Origin: a virus
Reading direction: 5' to 3' (one strand)
IMG/VR virus record: IMGVR_UViG_3300033048_000120
Span: 1 to 20,299 of that record
Length of the DNA: 20,299 nt
In this document: positions 1-7,372 of the stretch, piece after piece
Layout: every line of letters starts with the position of its first letter
How positions within the stretch are numbered: position 1 is the stretch's first letter
Notes under the pieces: generated by a model
The model's database searches: none
The model's input: only the letters and a program-made list of their open reading frames with translations
What the model was told of the DNA's origin: nothing
Made by a program: the position numbers and the translations under genes

Positions 1-1
1 G

Positions 2-151
2 CTCGATTCACCTTTGAGTATAGATGCTTCAGAGGTAGAATTTATTTCATTTATGGGTAGAAAAAGGTTAACTTCTGACAACCTTGAGATATCATGGGCA
101 AATAATAATACTGGTAGAGTTTCAGTCCCTATAACGGAGATAAACAACTAA
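2..151 (+). CDS. 3' end of an upstream tail gene (partial)
   Basis: An open frame runs in from the left edge and reads 49 codons to a TAA at 149-151, ending ...VSVPITEINN. The stop overlaps the ATG of the next gene by one base (TAATG), which indicates translational coupling. The visible residues have no motif I can place. The position directly before a BR0599-family minor tail protein makes a tail or baseplate-type structural protein likely, but that comes from context only. The start lies outside the window. Confidence 0.7.
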   Translation, partial: LDSPLSIDASEVEFISFMGRKRLTSDNLEISWANNNTGRVSVPITEINN

Positions 152-978
152 TGGCTTTTGATACTATTGAAACATCCGAATTTTTTGAACCAATTGAGCT
201 GTATGAGTTCAAGCGTGGTGTTTTTAGTTGGTTTTTTACTTCCGCAGATGCTAACGTCTCCTTTGCAGGAAAAACGTATCTAGCTCAACCAATAAGTAGG
301 GGGCAGATTGTATCCACTCAGGATATAGGAAAAACAACCCTCAAGATTAAAGTGAGCAGACGAAACATATTTGCCATCCAATTTATTGAAGCATCACCGA
401 CTGACATAATAACCTTAACAATAACCAGAATACATGCTTCTGATCAAGACCCTGCGGTTACTTTTAAAGGCAGAGTGATTAACGTAGGTTTCTCAGAAAA
501 TTCTGCAACGATTACTTGTCAGCCGAACCAAAGTTCATTACGTAGACCTGGCCTAAGACGTTTATACCAAACGAGTTGTCCCCACGTATTATACGGCGGA
601 CCTTGCGGCGTTCTTAGATTGGATTTTGAAGTTAGCGCTACTCTTACAGGGGTATCAGGGTTAGTGTTAACCGCACCTGAGTTCATTCACTTGGGTGATG
701 GTGTCTTTAACGCAGATTGGTTTCTTGGTGGGTTTGTGGAAATCAACAACGGTGGTATAATAAGCACTAGGTTCATAACTGACCATGATAATAGTGGTGG
801 AACAATTACGTTGAACCTGACCCTTAGTAATGCTGTAGTTGGTTCAATCGTAACAGTGTTGCCTGGCTGTGATCACGCACCAGCTACCTGTAATAATAAG
901 TTTTCCAACATCGAAAGTTACGGGGGTTTCCCGTTCATACCACAAAAGAATCCTCAGAATGGCACCTCAATTTTTTAG
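151..978 (+). CDS. Minor tail protein, phage BR0599 family (DUF2163-like)
   Basis: This 275-residue protein matches the layout of the phage BR0599/DUF2163 family: an N-terminal beta-rich domain, then a C-terminal region ending in GGFPFIPQKNP. That ending is typical of the family and resembles the C-terminal domain of lambda gpL. Four cysteines stand in the expected places: C143 and C152 (SCPHVLYGGPC), C240 and C247 (GCDHAPATC). In lambda gpL the comparable cysteines bind an iron-sulfur cluster, so a metal cluster is plausible here. The protein should sit at the distal tail tip between tube and central tip protein. It starts at the ATG overlapping the previous stop and is followed 11 bases later by another tail gene. 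Confidence 0.85.
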   Translation: MAFDTIETSEFFEPIELYEFKRGVFSWFFTSADANVSFAGKTYLAQPISRGQIVSTQDIGKTTLKIKVSRRNIFAIQFIEASPTDIITLTITRIHASDQDPAVTFKGRVINVGFSENSATITCQPNQSSLRRPGLRRLYQTSCPHVLYGGPCGVLRLDFEVSATLTGVSGLVLTAPEFIHLGDGVFNADWFLGGFVEINNGGIISTRFITDHDNSGGTITLNLTLSNAVVGSIVTVLPGCDHAPATCNNKFSNIESYGGFPFIPQKNPQNGTSIF

Positions 979-989
979 GAGTAAACAAC

Positions 990-1214
990 ATGGGTTATAT
1001 AGTATATGCGGTAATAGTGGTAATATTGGCCTTTGCCTTACAACCGTCTCAGCCACAACCAAAGAAACCTTCACTTAGTGATCTGAACGTACCAACGGTT
1101 GGCCAAGGCAAACCTATCCCTAAAGTATTTGGTAGACGTATTGTTCAGAGCCCGACTATTGTATGGTTTGGGGATCTCGGCTATAATAAAATTAAAGCAA
1201 GCGGTGGCAAGTAG
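990..1214 (+). CDS. N-terminal segment of tail-tip protein, membrane-anchored small protein
   Basis: This 74-residue protein has a clear AGGAG ribosome binding site nine bases before its ATG. Residues 3-17 form one hydrophobic segment. The rest reads GKPIPKVFGRRIVQSPTIVWFGD, then ends KIKASGGK. That IPxVFGxRxxxSPxxVWFGD block is what normally opens the large central tail-tip proteins of many siphoviruses. The large protein two genes downstream lacks it and begins with GGKSGG, as if picking up where this one stops. I infer that this is the detached N-terminal part of the tip protein, perhaps with a targeting or assembly role through the hydrophobic segment. The stop TAG shares a base with the GTG start of the next gene. 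Confidence 0.7.
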   Translation: MGYIVYAVIVVILAFALQPSQPQPKKPSLSDLNVPTVGQGKPIPKVFGRRIVQSPTIVWFGDLGYNKIKASGGK

Positions 1215-1396
1215 TGATCATTACACGGACTGACTGTCACGAAGTCTTCTACTGCTCTAAAGGTATTAGAAGATTTTTTATTAAGTACGGGCTTGATTAT
1301 TCAGATTTCTTAAAAAATGGTATAGAGGCTGATAAGCTATCAGCCCTTAATGATTCGATGGCCGATAAGGTACTGGAGGCGAAACGTGGGCGGTAA
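1214..1396 (+). CDS. Small tail-module protein (CxxGxR-type, 60 aa)
   Basis: A 60-residue protein starts at a GTG that overlaps the previous TAG by one base. It has the pattern CSKGIRRFFIKYGLDYSDFLKNGIEADKL...DSMADKVLEAKR. This resembles a short family common in phage and prophage tail modules just before the tail-tip gene, with a Cys-x2-Gly-x-Arg motif, a YGLD(Y/W)xxFxxxGI block and a helical tail. Its molecular role is not known to me. Its 3' end overlaps the start of the tail-tip gene by 11 bases. No strong ribosome binding site is seen, so it probably depends on coupling from the gene before. Confidence 0.65.
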   Translation: MIITRTDCHEVFYCSKGIRRFFIKYGLDYSDFLKNGIEADKLSALNDSMADKVLEAKRGR

Positions 1397-3665
1397 AAGT
1401 GGTGGTTCTACAGTAGGTTATAGATACTTTATGGGCTTGCATATGGCAATCTGCCAAGGTCCAGTCACGTCCCTAAATCAAATATATGTCGGTGAAAGAT
1501 CTCTAGGCATTTCTCAACAATCTTCTAATACTACCATTGTTATTAATAAAACTGAACTCTTTGGCGGTGATAAAAAAGAAGGTGGTATCTACGGTAACCT
1601 AGACGTTGAATTTGGGGAGGGTACACAACTAGTTAATCCGTACCTATTTGAGCAATTCGGTTCTGATACCCCTGCTTTCCGTGGAACTACTTGTGTTGTG
1701 TTCAGGGTCAATAGGCTAGGGGGTTTCTTCTTTAAGAACTACTCTAGCAGCAGTGACGGTGGTTACGTTAGTGCTATGAGCCCTTACCCGAAGCCGTGGG
1801 CTTTCGATGTAACCGATATTCCTGGCGGATCATTTAACCAGACCAAACAGATTGTGGATGATGTTGCCAACGGTGGTCATATCATATTCGATTGTTTGAC
1901 TGATGTTGATTGGGGAGTGGGTGTCCCTGCTTCTGACTTAGATTCCACTTCTTTTACCTTGGTTACTGATACTATCTTTGATGAAGATTTTGGTCTCTCA
2001 ATGATCTACGCCCAGCAAAGCTCTATGGAAGATTTTATACAAGAGGTCTTGACCCATATTAATGCGGTGCTCTATACAGATCGTACTTCAAACAATTTTA
2101 CGCTTAAACTAATTAGAGATGACTTTGATGTAGGTACCTTGCAATTATTTGACGAGACCAATATAGCATCATTTATCAAGTTTGAGCGCCCTGCTTTCGC
2201 CGAGTTAGTCAATGAGATAACCTTGGTGTATCGTAAAAGAGGTGATTTTGAGGACTCCAGTATAACGGTACAAGACCTTGCATCAATACAAGCTCAAGGC
2301 GCAGTGGTATCCCAAACAGTTCAGTTTCCTGGCATTGATAATGATGATCTAGCGGCTAGGGTAGCTTCAAGGGAACTAAAACAAGCATCAACTCCATTGG
2401 CTAGGGTAAAGCTATTACTTAATCGCGAAGCATGGAATGTCAATCCTGGCGATGTGATCAAAGTTTCTTGGGGTGCATACGGTATTGAGCAAGTTGTTAT
2501 CCGTGTAGCAAATGTTGATTACGGAACATTCGAAAGTGGCCTAGTCAGAATAGATGGTTTGGAAGATATTTTTGGTTTACCTGATAACTCATACCTTGCC
2601 CCTGTCGATAGTGGATGGGCTGATGAAGTTGGTGATCCAGTAGCTGCACCAAGTACACTAGTTAAAGAATTACCTTTCTTCGTTATTGAGACTACTTTTG
2701 GGATTGAAGAAATTAATCTTCTTGTTGATGATTCCGCTATATTGCAATCAATAGCTGAGACACCTGCAGTAGCCACATTTAACTTTAAACTAAATACAAG
2801 AATAGGAGCAAACGATTACGCCCAAGTATCTGATGGCGAATTTGCTCCTACAGCACAATTAGTAGCTGCCTTAGATCAGACTACAAAAACTACCATTGCC
2901 ATTAAGAATTTCAAAGGTAGTGTAGGTCAAGTAGTAATAGGCGGTTATGCGTATCTCAATGGTGAGATACTAAGAGTTGACTCCGTGGACTTGCTCACGG
3001 GACTTATGGATGTCGGTCGGGGTTTCCTTGATTCATATCCGCGGAGTCACATTATTGATGATATTATTTACTTTGCAGATTCAAACAATGCCATCGATAT
3101 TGTTAATATCTATGAGCCTGCGGATGAAGTGGACGCTAAGGTTTTAACCCAAACTGGTAGTGGTACTTTGGACTTAGCAGATGCAGTAGAAGATACCATT
3201 ATCATGGTTGGTAGAAGAACGAAACCTTACCCAGCTGCACAAGTACAGTTAGGTGGATCGTTCTTCCCTGCGGCAGTAACATCCGTTCCAGTAAACGTTA
3301 CTTGGACTCATCAAGATAGAACACAGCAGTTAACTATTGGTGGCCAAGATTGGTATGAAATCAGTTTAGGATCTCCTGAGGCTGGTGTTTTATATACCGT
3401 TCGCTATTATAATAATGACACCCTTACTTTGCTTAATACAGATGCAGGAATCAGTGGATTAAGTTCCTCTTTCATCCCAGTAGGGGCAACAGGGTTAACT
3501 TTCAACATGAGGGTAGAAGTAGATGCAATAAGAGATGGTACGATAACCAATCTCGATACTTTTACCCATATATTTTTATATACTAAACCGATCGAATTCC
3601 GTACACTAGAGGATGCAGATAGCCGTACCCTAGAGAACGGTGACGTAAGAATTTTGGAGAGCTAA
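1386..3665 (+). CDS. Central tail-tip / host-specificity protein (gpJ-like)
   Basis: I place the start at GTG 1386 because TGGAGG sits six bases ahead (1374-1379) and because the conserved text begins right after it (VGGKSGGSTVGYRYFMGLHMAICQGP). The ATG at 1350 would add 12 residues read out of the overlapping small gene. The product is 759 residues, shorter than lambda gpJ. The MGLHMAICQGPVxxLxxIYVGE block is typical of siphovirus tail-tip proteins that form the central fibre hub and contact the host. The C-terminus holds short repeats (EFRTLEDADSRTLENGDVRILE), also seen at the ends of such proteins. It should act at the tail tip in adsorption and DNA delivery. The next gene starts immediately after the stop. 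Confidence 0.8.
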   Translation: MGGKSGGSTVGYRYFMGLHMAICQGPVTSLNQIYVGERSLGISQQSSNTTIVINKTELFGGDKKEGGIYGNLDVEFGEGTQLVNPYLFEQFGSDTPAFRGTTCVVFRVNRLGGFFFKNYSSSSDGGYVSAMSPYPKPWAFDVTDIPGGSFNQTKQIVDDVANGGHIIFDCLTDVDWGVGVPASDLDSTSFTLVTDTIFDEDFGLSMIYAQQSSMEDFIQEVLTHINAVLYTDRTSNNFTLKLIRDDFDVGTLQLFDETNIASFIKFERPAFAELVNEITLVYRKRGDFEDSSITVQDLASIQAQGAVVSQTVQFPGIDNDDLAARVASRELKQASTPLARVKLLLNREAWNVNPGDVIKVSWGAYGIEQVVIRVANVDYGTFESGLVRIDGLEDIFGLPDNSYLAPVDSGWADEVGDPVAAPSTLVKELPFFVIETTFGIEEINLLVDDSAILQSIAETPAVATFNFKLNTRIGANDYAQVSDGEFAPTAQLVAALDQTTKTTIAIKNFKGSVGQVVIGGYAYLNGEILRVDSVDLLTGLMDVGRGFLDSYPRSHIIDDIIYFADSNNAIDIVNIYEPADEVDAKVLTQTGSGTLDLADAVEDTIIMVGRRTKPYPAAQVQLGGSFFPAAVTSVPVNVTWTHQDRTQQLTIGGQDWYEISLGSPEAGVLYTVRYYNNDTLTLLNTDAGISGLSSSFIPVGATGLTFNMRVEVDAIRDGTITNLDTFTHIFLYTKPIEFRTLEDADSRTLENGDVRILES

Positions 3666-4109
3666 ATGGCTAATAAAACGTTAACCCAGATACTGGCTAG
3701 TAACCCAGTAACCGCAGCCCTCACAGGCGAAGAACCAATTGAGACTGTGGTTAGTTCTACTAGTGAAGCGGCAAAATTAAAGCAGTTAAGTTTTGCACCT
3801 ATAAACGCTATAGCTACTACTGGTTATACTCTTGATCTTGAAGACCAAGGTAGAATTATTGCTATGAGTAACGCCTCAGCTAATACCGTAACTATCCCAT
3901 TAAATGCTAGTGAGGCTTTCCCTATTGGAGCTACGTTAATAGTACGGCAGGTAGGGGCAGGTATTACTTCCATAGCAGCTATAGGGGGTGTCACTTTACA
4001 GATCAGGGCTACACTTACCCAAAACATAGCTGAGAAGTGGGGGCAAATAGTTCTGCACAAAGTAGCGGTTGATACTTGGCATACAGCAGGGGAGTACTTA
4101 TCAGCATGA
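3666..4109 (+). CDS. Small tail-fibre accessory / beta-structured virion protein
   Basis: This 147-residue protein starts directly after the tail-tip stop. Residues about 50-140 read as a beta-rich domain with the pattern GYTLDLEDQGRIIAMSNASANTVTIPLN...FPIGATLIVRQVGAG. The pattern recurs in phage tail-fibre, neck-fibre and decoration proteins. The first 45 residues look like a linker or attachment segment. By position it probably joins the fibre to the tip or decorates it. The exact role cannot be read from sequence. Its TGA overlaps the ATG of the following fibre gene (ATGA). Confidence 0.6.
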   Translation: MANKTLTQILASNPVTAALTGEEPIETVVSSTSEAAKLKQLSFAPINAIATTGYTLDLEDQGRIIAMSNASANTVTIPLNASEAFPIGATLIVRQVGAGITSIAAIGGVTLQIRATLTQNIAEKWGQIVLHKVAVDTWHTAGEYLSA

Positions 4110-5704
4110 TGATTGGTCCTTTACTAATGGGTATTACTTCGTCCGGTGGTGGGTTCGCTGGTTTTACAACTACTCCAAGCCCTATTTTTGTCGATGGGGA
4201 GTGGTGGTCTTTTACACAGACCTCTAGAGTTACCGCACCTTCAATAGGTATTCTAAGTAGAAAGAGTATCGATAACGGAGTTACTTGGGTTGAAGATAAT
4301 GAGCAGTTTCACACAGCCTTTATTACAGGTACCACTGATTTTGCAAACGGTATACTAGCGGGTGCTGCCGGTACTTTCGTAAACCATAAAGACCTAGCAA
4401 CTTCAGGTAATGATTGGATTTTTACTAATGTATCATCTCTTGGAGGTGGTTTTATAGGGGGAGGAATAAATCTGCTCCATACTGATTCTGATCAGGACAG
4501 GTTTATACTAAACAAAGCTGAAGGCCGTGATCTTTACACCTCGACAGATCTTGTTACCTACACCCCAGTTAACGGGATTGTAGAGAATGATCTCACTTTG
4601 AATGACCGCCTACAAAAAGCACATTGGATTGTCTATGCAGATGGTCAATACGTTGCCTATGGGGTAAAAGAAACAGGGAGTCCAACACCCCCGCTAAGCC
4701 CGGATGTATATGGTACTGCCTCATCGGCTGATCTCCTAACTTGGACGCAGGAAACAGTTGATGCTCCACAATTTTTTGATATAAGATATTTCGGTGGTGC
4801 GTTCTTAGCTATCGCTCTTGGCGGCGGTGGTACTGTTAAGACTGATATAGTGGAAGTATGGCGGAGCACAGACTTTATTAACTGGTTACCACAAACACTG
4901 CCAAATGTAGCGGCAGGGTCATCTTATGAGCAGGTGGTAATTCAAAACGGTATATACACCCTTGTCTCCAATTCCCAAGTTTTTGAGACTACCAACGGTA
5001 CTACCTTTACTGAGAGCACCTCAAGATTTACTCTAGACCCATTAATCAAAGGGAAGCAGCCTAGACTTGCTACGTTCACACCACCTGATAGGACACTACT
5101 TAGGTCGGGTTCCATTGACGAGCTAGGTGGTAAGCTGCTAGGTTGGACAGCATCCCTAGACGCTGTACCAACATTAAATTATAATACGACTAATCCTGCG
5201 GGGGCTACAATAGGTTTCTCCCGTAACACAACAAATGGTAGTACGGGTATAACTAGCAATGGTTTTGCCGTATTAAATATTAATAACGCTCGGGGTTTCT
5301 ACCTGCATAAGCTTGGGGTACGTTACTTTGAGTATACCATACTAGATGCTGATATTGGGGCGGATGTAGGTATGGATGCCCCCGCAGCACACTTTTTTAG
5401 TGGTCTTGGTATCACCTCTGTACAATTAACTACTAACGCGGTCTTAACTACCAGCGGTAACTTACCAGTTGTTTACACTATGGCAGTAGGTCAAGTTATA
5501 GGTTTTTTGGTTAACTTTATTACTGCTGAAATCAAGATATATGTGGACAATGTACTATTGGCCACAATACCAAACATAGAAACCTCAGTTCTATGGACGC
5601 AATTAGTGGATGCTGGAAGCGCCGAAATCAAAATGAATATCGGTCAAGACCCATTTATATATACACATGTAGGCTCATTAGCTTGGGCAGATGAATACGT
5701 GTAA
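4106..5704 (+). CDS. Tail fibre protein with beta-propeller-like repeats and SPRY/lectin-like C-terminus
   Basis: I choose ATG 4106 because it overlaps the previous stop as ATGA and has AGGGGAG shortly upstream. The TTG at 4076 lies inside the previous gene. The product is about 532 residues. The first two thirds hold repeated segments of the kind SxDxxTW (e.g. SIDNGVTWVED, SSADLLTWTQE, STDFINWLPQ), typical of sialidase/BNR-type beta-propeller folds. The C-terminal 180 residues have the look of a SPRY/concanavalin-like domain: NPAGATIGFSRNT, FEYTILDAD, VGQVIGFLVNF, then EIKIYVDNVLLATI. Both parts suggest receptor or glycan binding. This gene is a likely host-range determinant. Confidence 0.7.
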   Translation: MMIGPLLMGITSSGGGFAGFTTTPSPIFVDGEWWSFTQTSRVTAPSIGILSRKSIDNGVTWVEDNEQFHTAFITGTTDFANGILAGAAGTFVNHKDLATSGNDWIFTNVSSLGGGFIGGGINLLHTDSDQDRFILNKAEGRDLYTSTDLVTYTPVNGIVENDLTLNDRLQKAHWIVYADGQYVAYGVKETGSPTPPLSPDVYGTASSADLLTWTQETVDAPQFFDIRYFGGAFLAIALGGGGTVKTDIVEVWRSTDFINWLPQTLPNVAAGSSYEQVVIQNGIYTLVSNSQVFETTNGTTFTESTSRFTLDPLIKGKQPRLATFTPPDRTLLRSGSIDELGGKLLGWTASLDAVPTLNYNTTNPAGATIGFSRNTTNGSTGITSNGFAVLNINNARGFYLHKLGVRYFEYTILDADIGADVGMDAPAAHFFSGLGITSVQLTTNAVLTTSGNLPVVYTMAVGQVIGFLVNFITAEIKIYVDNVLLATIPNIETSVLWTQLVDAGSAEIKMNIGQDPFIYTHVGSLAWADEYV

Positions 5705-6272
5705 GTATGGTGATCTAAGAACGGGGGATATTATTCTATTCTCTGGTAGGGGTTTTATACCTCGGTTTATTCAATTGGTTACTTGGTCACGTTGGTCTCA
5801 TTGCGGTATTATCATAGCGGACGATCCTGATTATCCCTTCCCACTCGTTTACGAATCTACCCATGACGACTCATTAATTGGTCTAGACCTAAAAAGGCAT
5901 AACTCCGGTGTTCAGATCGTACCTTTTTCTAAGCGCCTTGAGATGTATGATGGTAATGTGGCTATTCGTAGAGTACAGACCCCTGACTATACCCATCGGG
6001 CTAAGCTCAGAGAGTATAGAACAGAAGTGGTAGGAAGACCTTTTGAGAAGTCTCGTAAACAGATAATGGCAGCAGCGCCCGTGTTCTGGTGGCTAAGGCA
6101 AGGAAAGGATTTATCTAGTATCTTCTGCAGTGAGCATGTAGCGGAGACTTTTATTGCTCTAGGCTGGTTAAGTAACTACGTACCAAGTAACTGGTATACC
6201 CCGAAGTATTTCGCTAAGCATTGGCGCTTCCGTAATGGGGTTAGATTCGGTCCAATAGAAATAATCAAATAA
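5691..6272 (+). CDS. Circularly permuted papain-like (YiiX/NlpC-P60 superfamily) hydrolase
   Basis: This 193-residue protein opens with GDLRTGDIILFSGRG and continues to a conserved His at residue 37 (SRWSHCGIII), with the candidate catalytic Cys at 146 (IFCSEHVAE). His before Cys is the reverse of classic NlpC/P60 order and matches the permuted YiiX/YaeF-type group. Members are thiol hydrolases or acyltransferases acting on peptides or lipids. The start overlaps the fibre gene by 14 bases, so the two are likely co-translated. It is the last gene before the terminator. A tail-associated or lysis-related hydrolase is plausible, but the substrate cannot be told. Confidence 0.7.
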   Translation: MNTCKYGDLRTGDIILFSGRGFIPRFIQLVTWSRWSHCGIIIADDPDYPFPLVYESTHDDSLIGLDLKRHNSGVQIVPFSKRLEMYDGNVAIRRVQTPDYTHRAKLREYRTEVVGRPFEKSRKQIMAAAPVFWWLRQGKDLSSIFCSEHVAETFIALGWLSNYVPSNWYTPKYFAKHWRFRNGVRFGPIEIIK

Positions 6273-6295
6273 AAACCCGCTGCTATGGCGGGTTT
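6273..6295. terminator. Bidirectional intrinsic terminator between convergent units
   Basis: A perfect 8-bp stem (AAACCCGC / GCGGGTTT, 6273-6280 and 6288-6295) with a 7-base loop directly follows the hydrolase stop codon. On the plus strand it is followed by a short T-rich tail. On the minus strand the stem runs into TTTTTATTTG, a better U-tract. It should therefore end the tail transcript and also transcripts arriving from the right. Confidence 0.85.
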
Positions 6296-6303
6296 CTACT
6301 TAC

Positions 6304-6327
6304 AACATCTATATGAACATCTATATG
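6304..6327. repeat. 12-bp perfect tandem duplication
   Basis: AACATCTATATG occurs twice back to back (6304-6315 and 6316-6327). It overlaps the stop codon of the leftward small gene. It may be a simple duplication or a pair of protein-binding sites; nothing in the sequence decides this. Confidence 0.8.
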
Positions 6328-6635
6328 CTTTGTGTTCGTTCGAAATTTTGATTCTGCTTAACAGCAAGGTTGTCAAAATGAAAATCAATAGCTATAGACT
6401 GGATACGTGTCTTCGCTAATGGAACTTTTTCGATGGTTTCAACAACCATCTTATAAGGCATTGCCACTACAAAATCTTCTTCTGTCACCGCGGTATCCAA
6501 TGGATCTGACCCGTTCGATGTAATAAGCTGTGGAAGCATATAGTCGTATTGGGTGAAATCGACCGGAGCTGCCATACAGCAGACCGAGAGTGAAAAAGAG
6601 ACCAGTATTGACATTAAGCCAATGCGTTTACGCAT
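6321..6635 (-). CDS. Small exported protein of unknown function
   Basis: This 104-residue protein has a textbook signal peptide: MRKR, a hydrophobic core to about residue 18, then CCMAA with a likely signal-peptidase I cut near residue 23. The cysteines do not form a standard lipobox. The mature part, about 80 residues, is not recognised and has no cysteines or obvious domain. A good ribosome binding site (AGAAGGA) stands about nine bases ahead of the ATG, and a promoter lies just upstream. The gene sits alone between the tail and replication modules. That place and the export signal suggest a moron-type gene changing the host envelope, for example in superinfection or lysis control, but this is inference. 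Confidence 0.7.
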   Translation of the reverse strand: MRKRIGLMSILVSFSLSVCCMAAPVDFTQYDYMLPQLITSNGSDPLDTAVTEEDFVVAMPYKMVVETIEKVPLAKTRIQSIAIDFHFDNLAVKQNQNFERTQSI

Positions 6636-6661
6636 GATACATTCCTTCTGTTAAAGTTAAT

Positions 6662-6691
6662 ATTATGTAGGCGTTTTACATCCGCCATCAA
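6662..6691 (-). promoter_or_regulatory. Sigma70-like promoter for the exported-protein gene
   Basis: On the minus strand, TTGATG (6686-6691) and CATAAT (6662-6667) are separated by 18 bases. The predicted transcript start lies about 20 bases before the ribosome binding site of the small exported protein. Both boxes are close to consensus. No expression evidence is available. Confidence 0.5.
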
Positions 6692-6821
6692 AGATGAGTT
6701 GCATACCCCACGGTGGCCTTTTGCAGAAGGTTTCTTCTCTGCGAATACATATCCGTGGTGCGCGGCCTTCACTCGTCGGCCAACGATCCCTGAATGAATC
6801 TGAGAGGGAAATTTATTTACT
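6692..6821 (-). other. GC-rich structured non-coding stretch, possible leader or small RNA
   Basis: No plausible coding frame fills this gap. About 58% of bases 6701-6790 are G or C (hand count), visibly above the neighbours. It can fold: an outer stem pairs CCACGG (near 6708) with CCGTGG (near 6753), and an inner stem pairs GCAGAAG with CTTCTCTGC. A second short GGCC...GGCC pairing sits at about 6763-6781. It lies downstream of a good leftward promoter and upstream of the exported-protein gene, so it could be a leader or small RNA. Function is unknown. Confidence 0.4.
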
Positions 6822-6827
6822 ATAATA

Positions 6828-6856
6828 ATTATAAGTTACTCACCTTTGTAAGTCAC
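6828..6856 (-). promoter_or_regulatory. Leftward sigma70-like promoter with perfect TATAAT
   Basis: On the minus strand, TATAAT (6828-6833) is preceded at 17 bases by GTGACT (6851-6856), a 4-of-6 match to the -35 box. It points into the structured non-coding stretch and the exported-protein gene. The surrounding TATAATTATT closely resembles the -10 region of the promoter at 13254-13281. Confidence 0.5.
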
Positions 6857-6871
6857 TGTAAACCTAGCACA

Positions 6872-7372
6872 TTACTCTATTTCAAATGCGTTATATTTAA
6901 TCCTATTCTCGGTACAGGTAAGGTATTGCAGATTATCTGGAACATGTAATCCTGATACCAATTTACCCTGTAACGGGATAATATGATCCACTTCATAACC
7001 ATTTGGACAGAATAAGTAAATTCTACTTATGGCTTCATGATCAACCCAGCTAGGTGTTCTTTCAAGCTTAGCCGCTCTGCGTTTAGCCCCGTCACGCCTA
7101 TTCATCTTTTTGACCCTAGGATCTTTCTTGCGAACTCTATGAGCTTGTTTTGCTTTTTCGCCTCGATCATAGGCTTTCTGAACTGCCTTACCATGCTCGG
7201 TTTTAAGATAGTTTTTATGCGTGGCAAGTAAGCATTCACCACAAGTACTATTAGCCGTAAACCTAAAAGTGGTATGACCATTAATGCATTGGATACCTGT
7301 AAAATAGTGCTTCAGGCCTTGCGCCTTGGCTTCTTTACGGGAGATCTTTATCATCTTTACACTCAATTGCAT
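6872..7372 (-). CDS. HNH endonuclease
   Basis: The C-terminal part carries an HNH signature: EVDHIIPLQG, then NLQYLTCTENRIKYN. The N-terminal part has a four-point metal-binding set (CxNGH...N-x-TCGEC) seen in many small phage HNH proteins. A basic linker joins them. It probably cuts DNA and may be a freestanding homing-type enzyme beside the polymerase gene. The start is uncertain. I use ATG 7372 because AAGGA stands eight bases ahead. ATG 7354 would give a start (MIKISRKEA) like that of relatives, and ATG 7390 is also open. All three overlap the 3' end of the polymerase gene. It is the last gene of its operon. Confidence 0.8.
   Translation of the reverse strand: MQLSVKMIKISRKEAKAQGLKHYFTGIQCINGHTTFRFTANSTCGECLLATHKNYLKTEHGKAVQKAYDRGEKAKQAHRVRKKDPRVKKMNRRDGAKRRAAKLERTPSWVDHEAISRIYLFCPNGYEVDHIIPLQGKLVSGLHVPDNLQYLTCTENRIKYNAFEIE

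Noticed and set aside
2519-2776. 85-codon leftward frame inside the tail-tip gene
   Set aside because: Shadow of a strongly supported coding region; no promoter, ribosome binding site or domain.
4076-4105. TTG start for the tail-fibre gene 30 bases upstream
   Set aside because: It lies inside the previous gene, has no ribosome binding site, and ATG 4106 has both the ATGA overlap and AGGGGAG.
6692-6821. tRNA gene or CRISPR array in the structured stretch
   Set aside because: No cloverleaf with a T-arm or CCA-type acceptor can be drawn, and there are no regularly spaced repeats.
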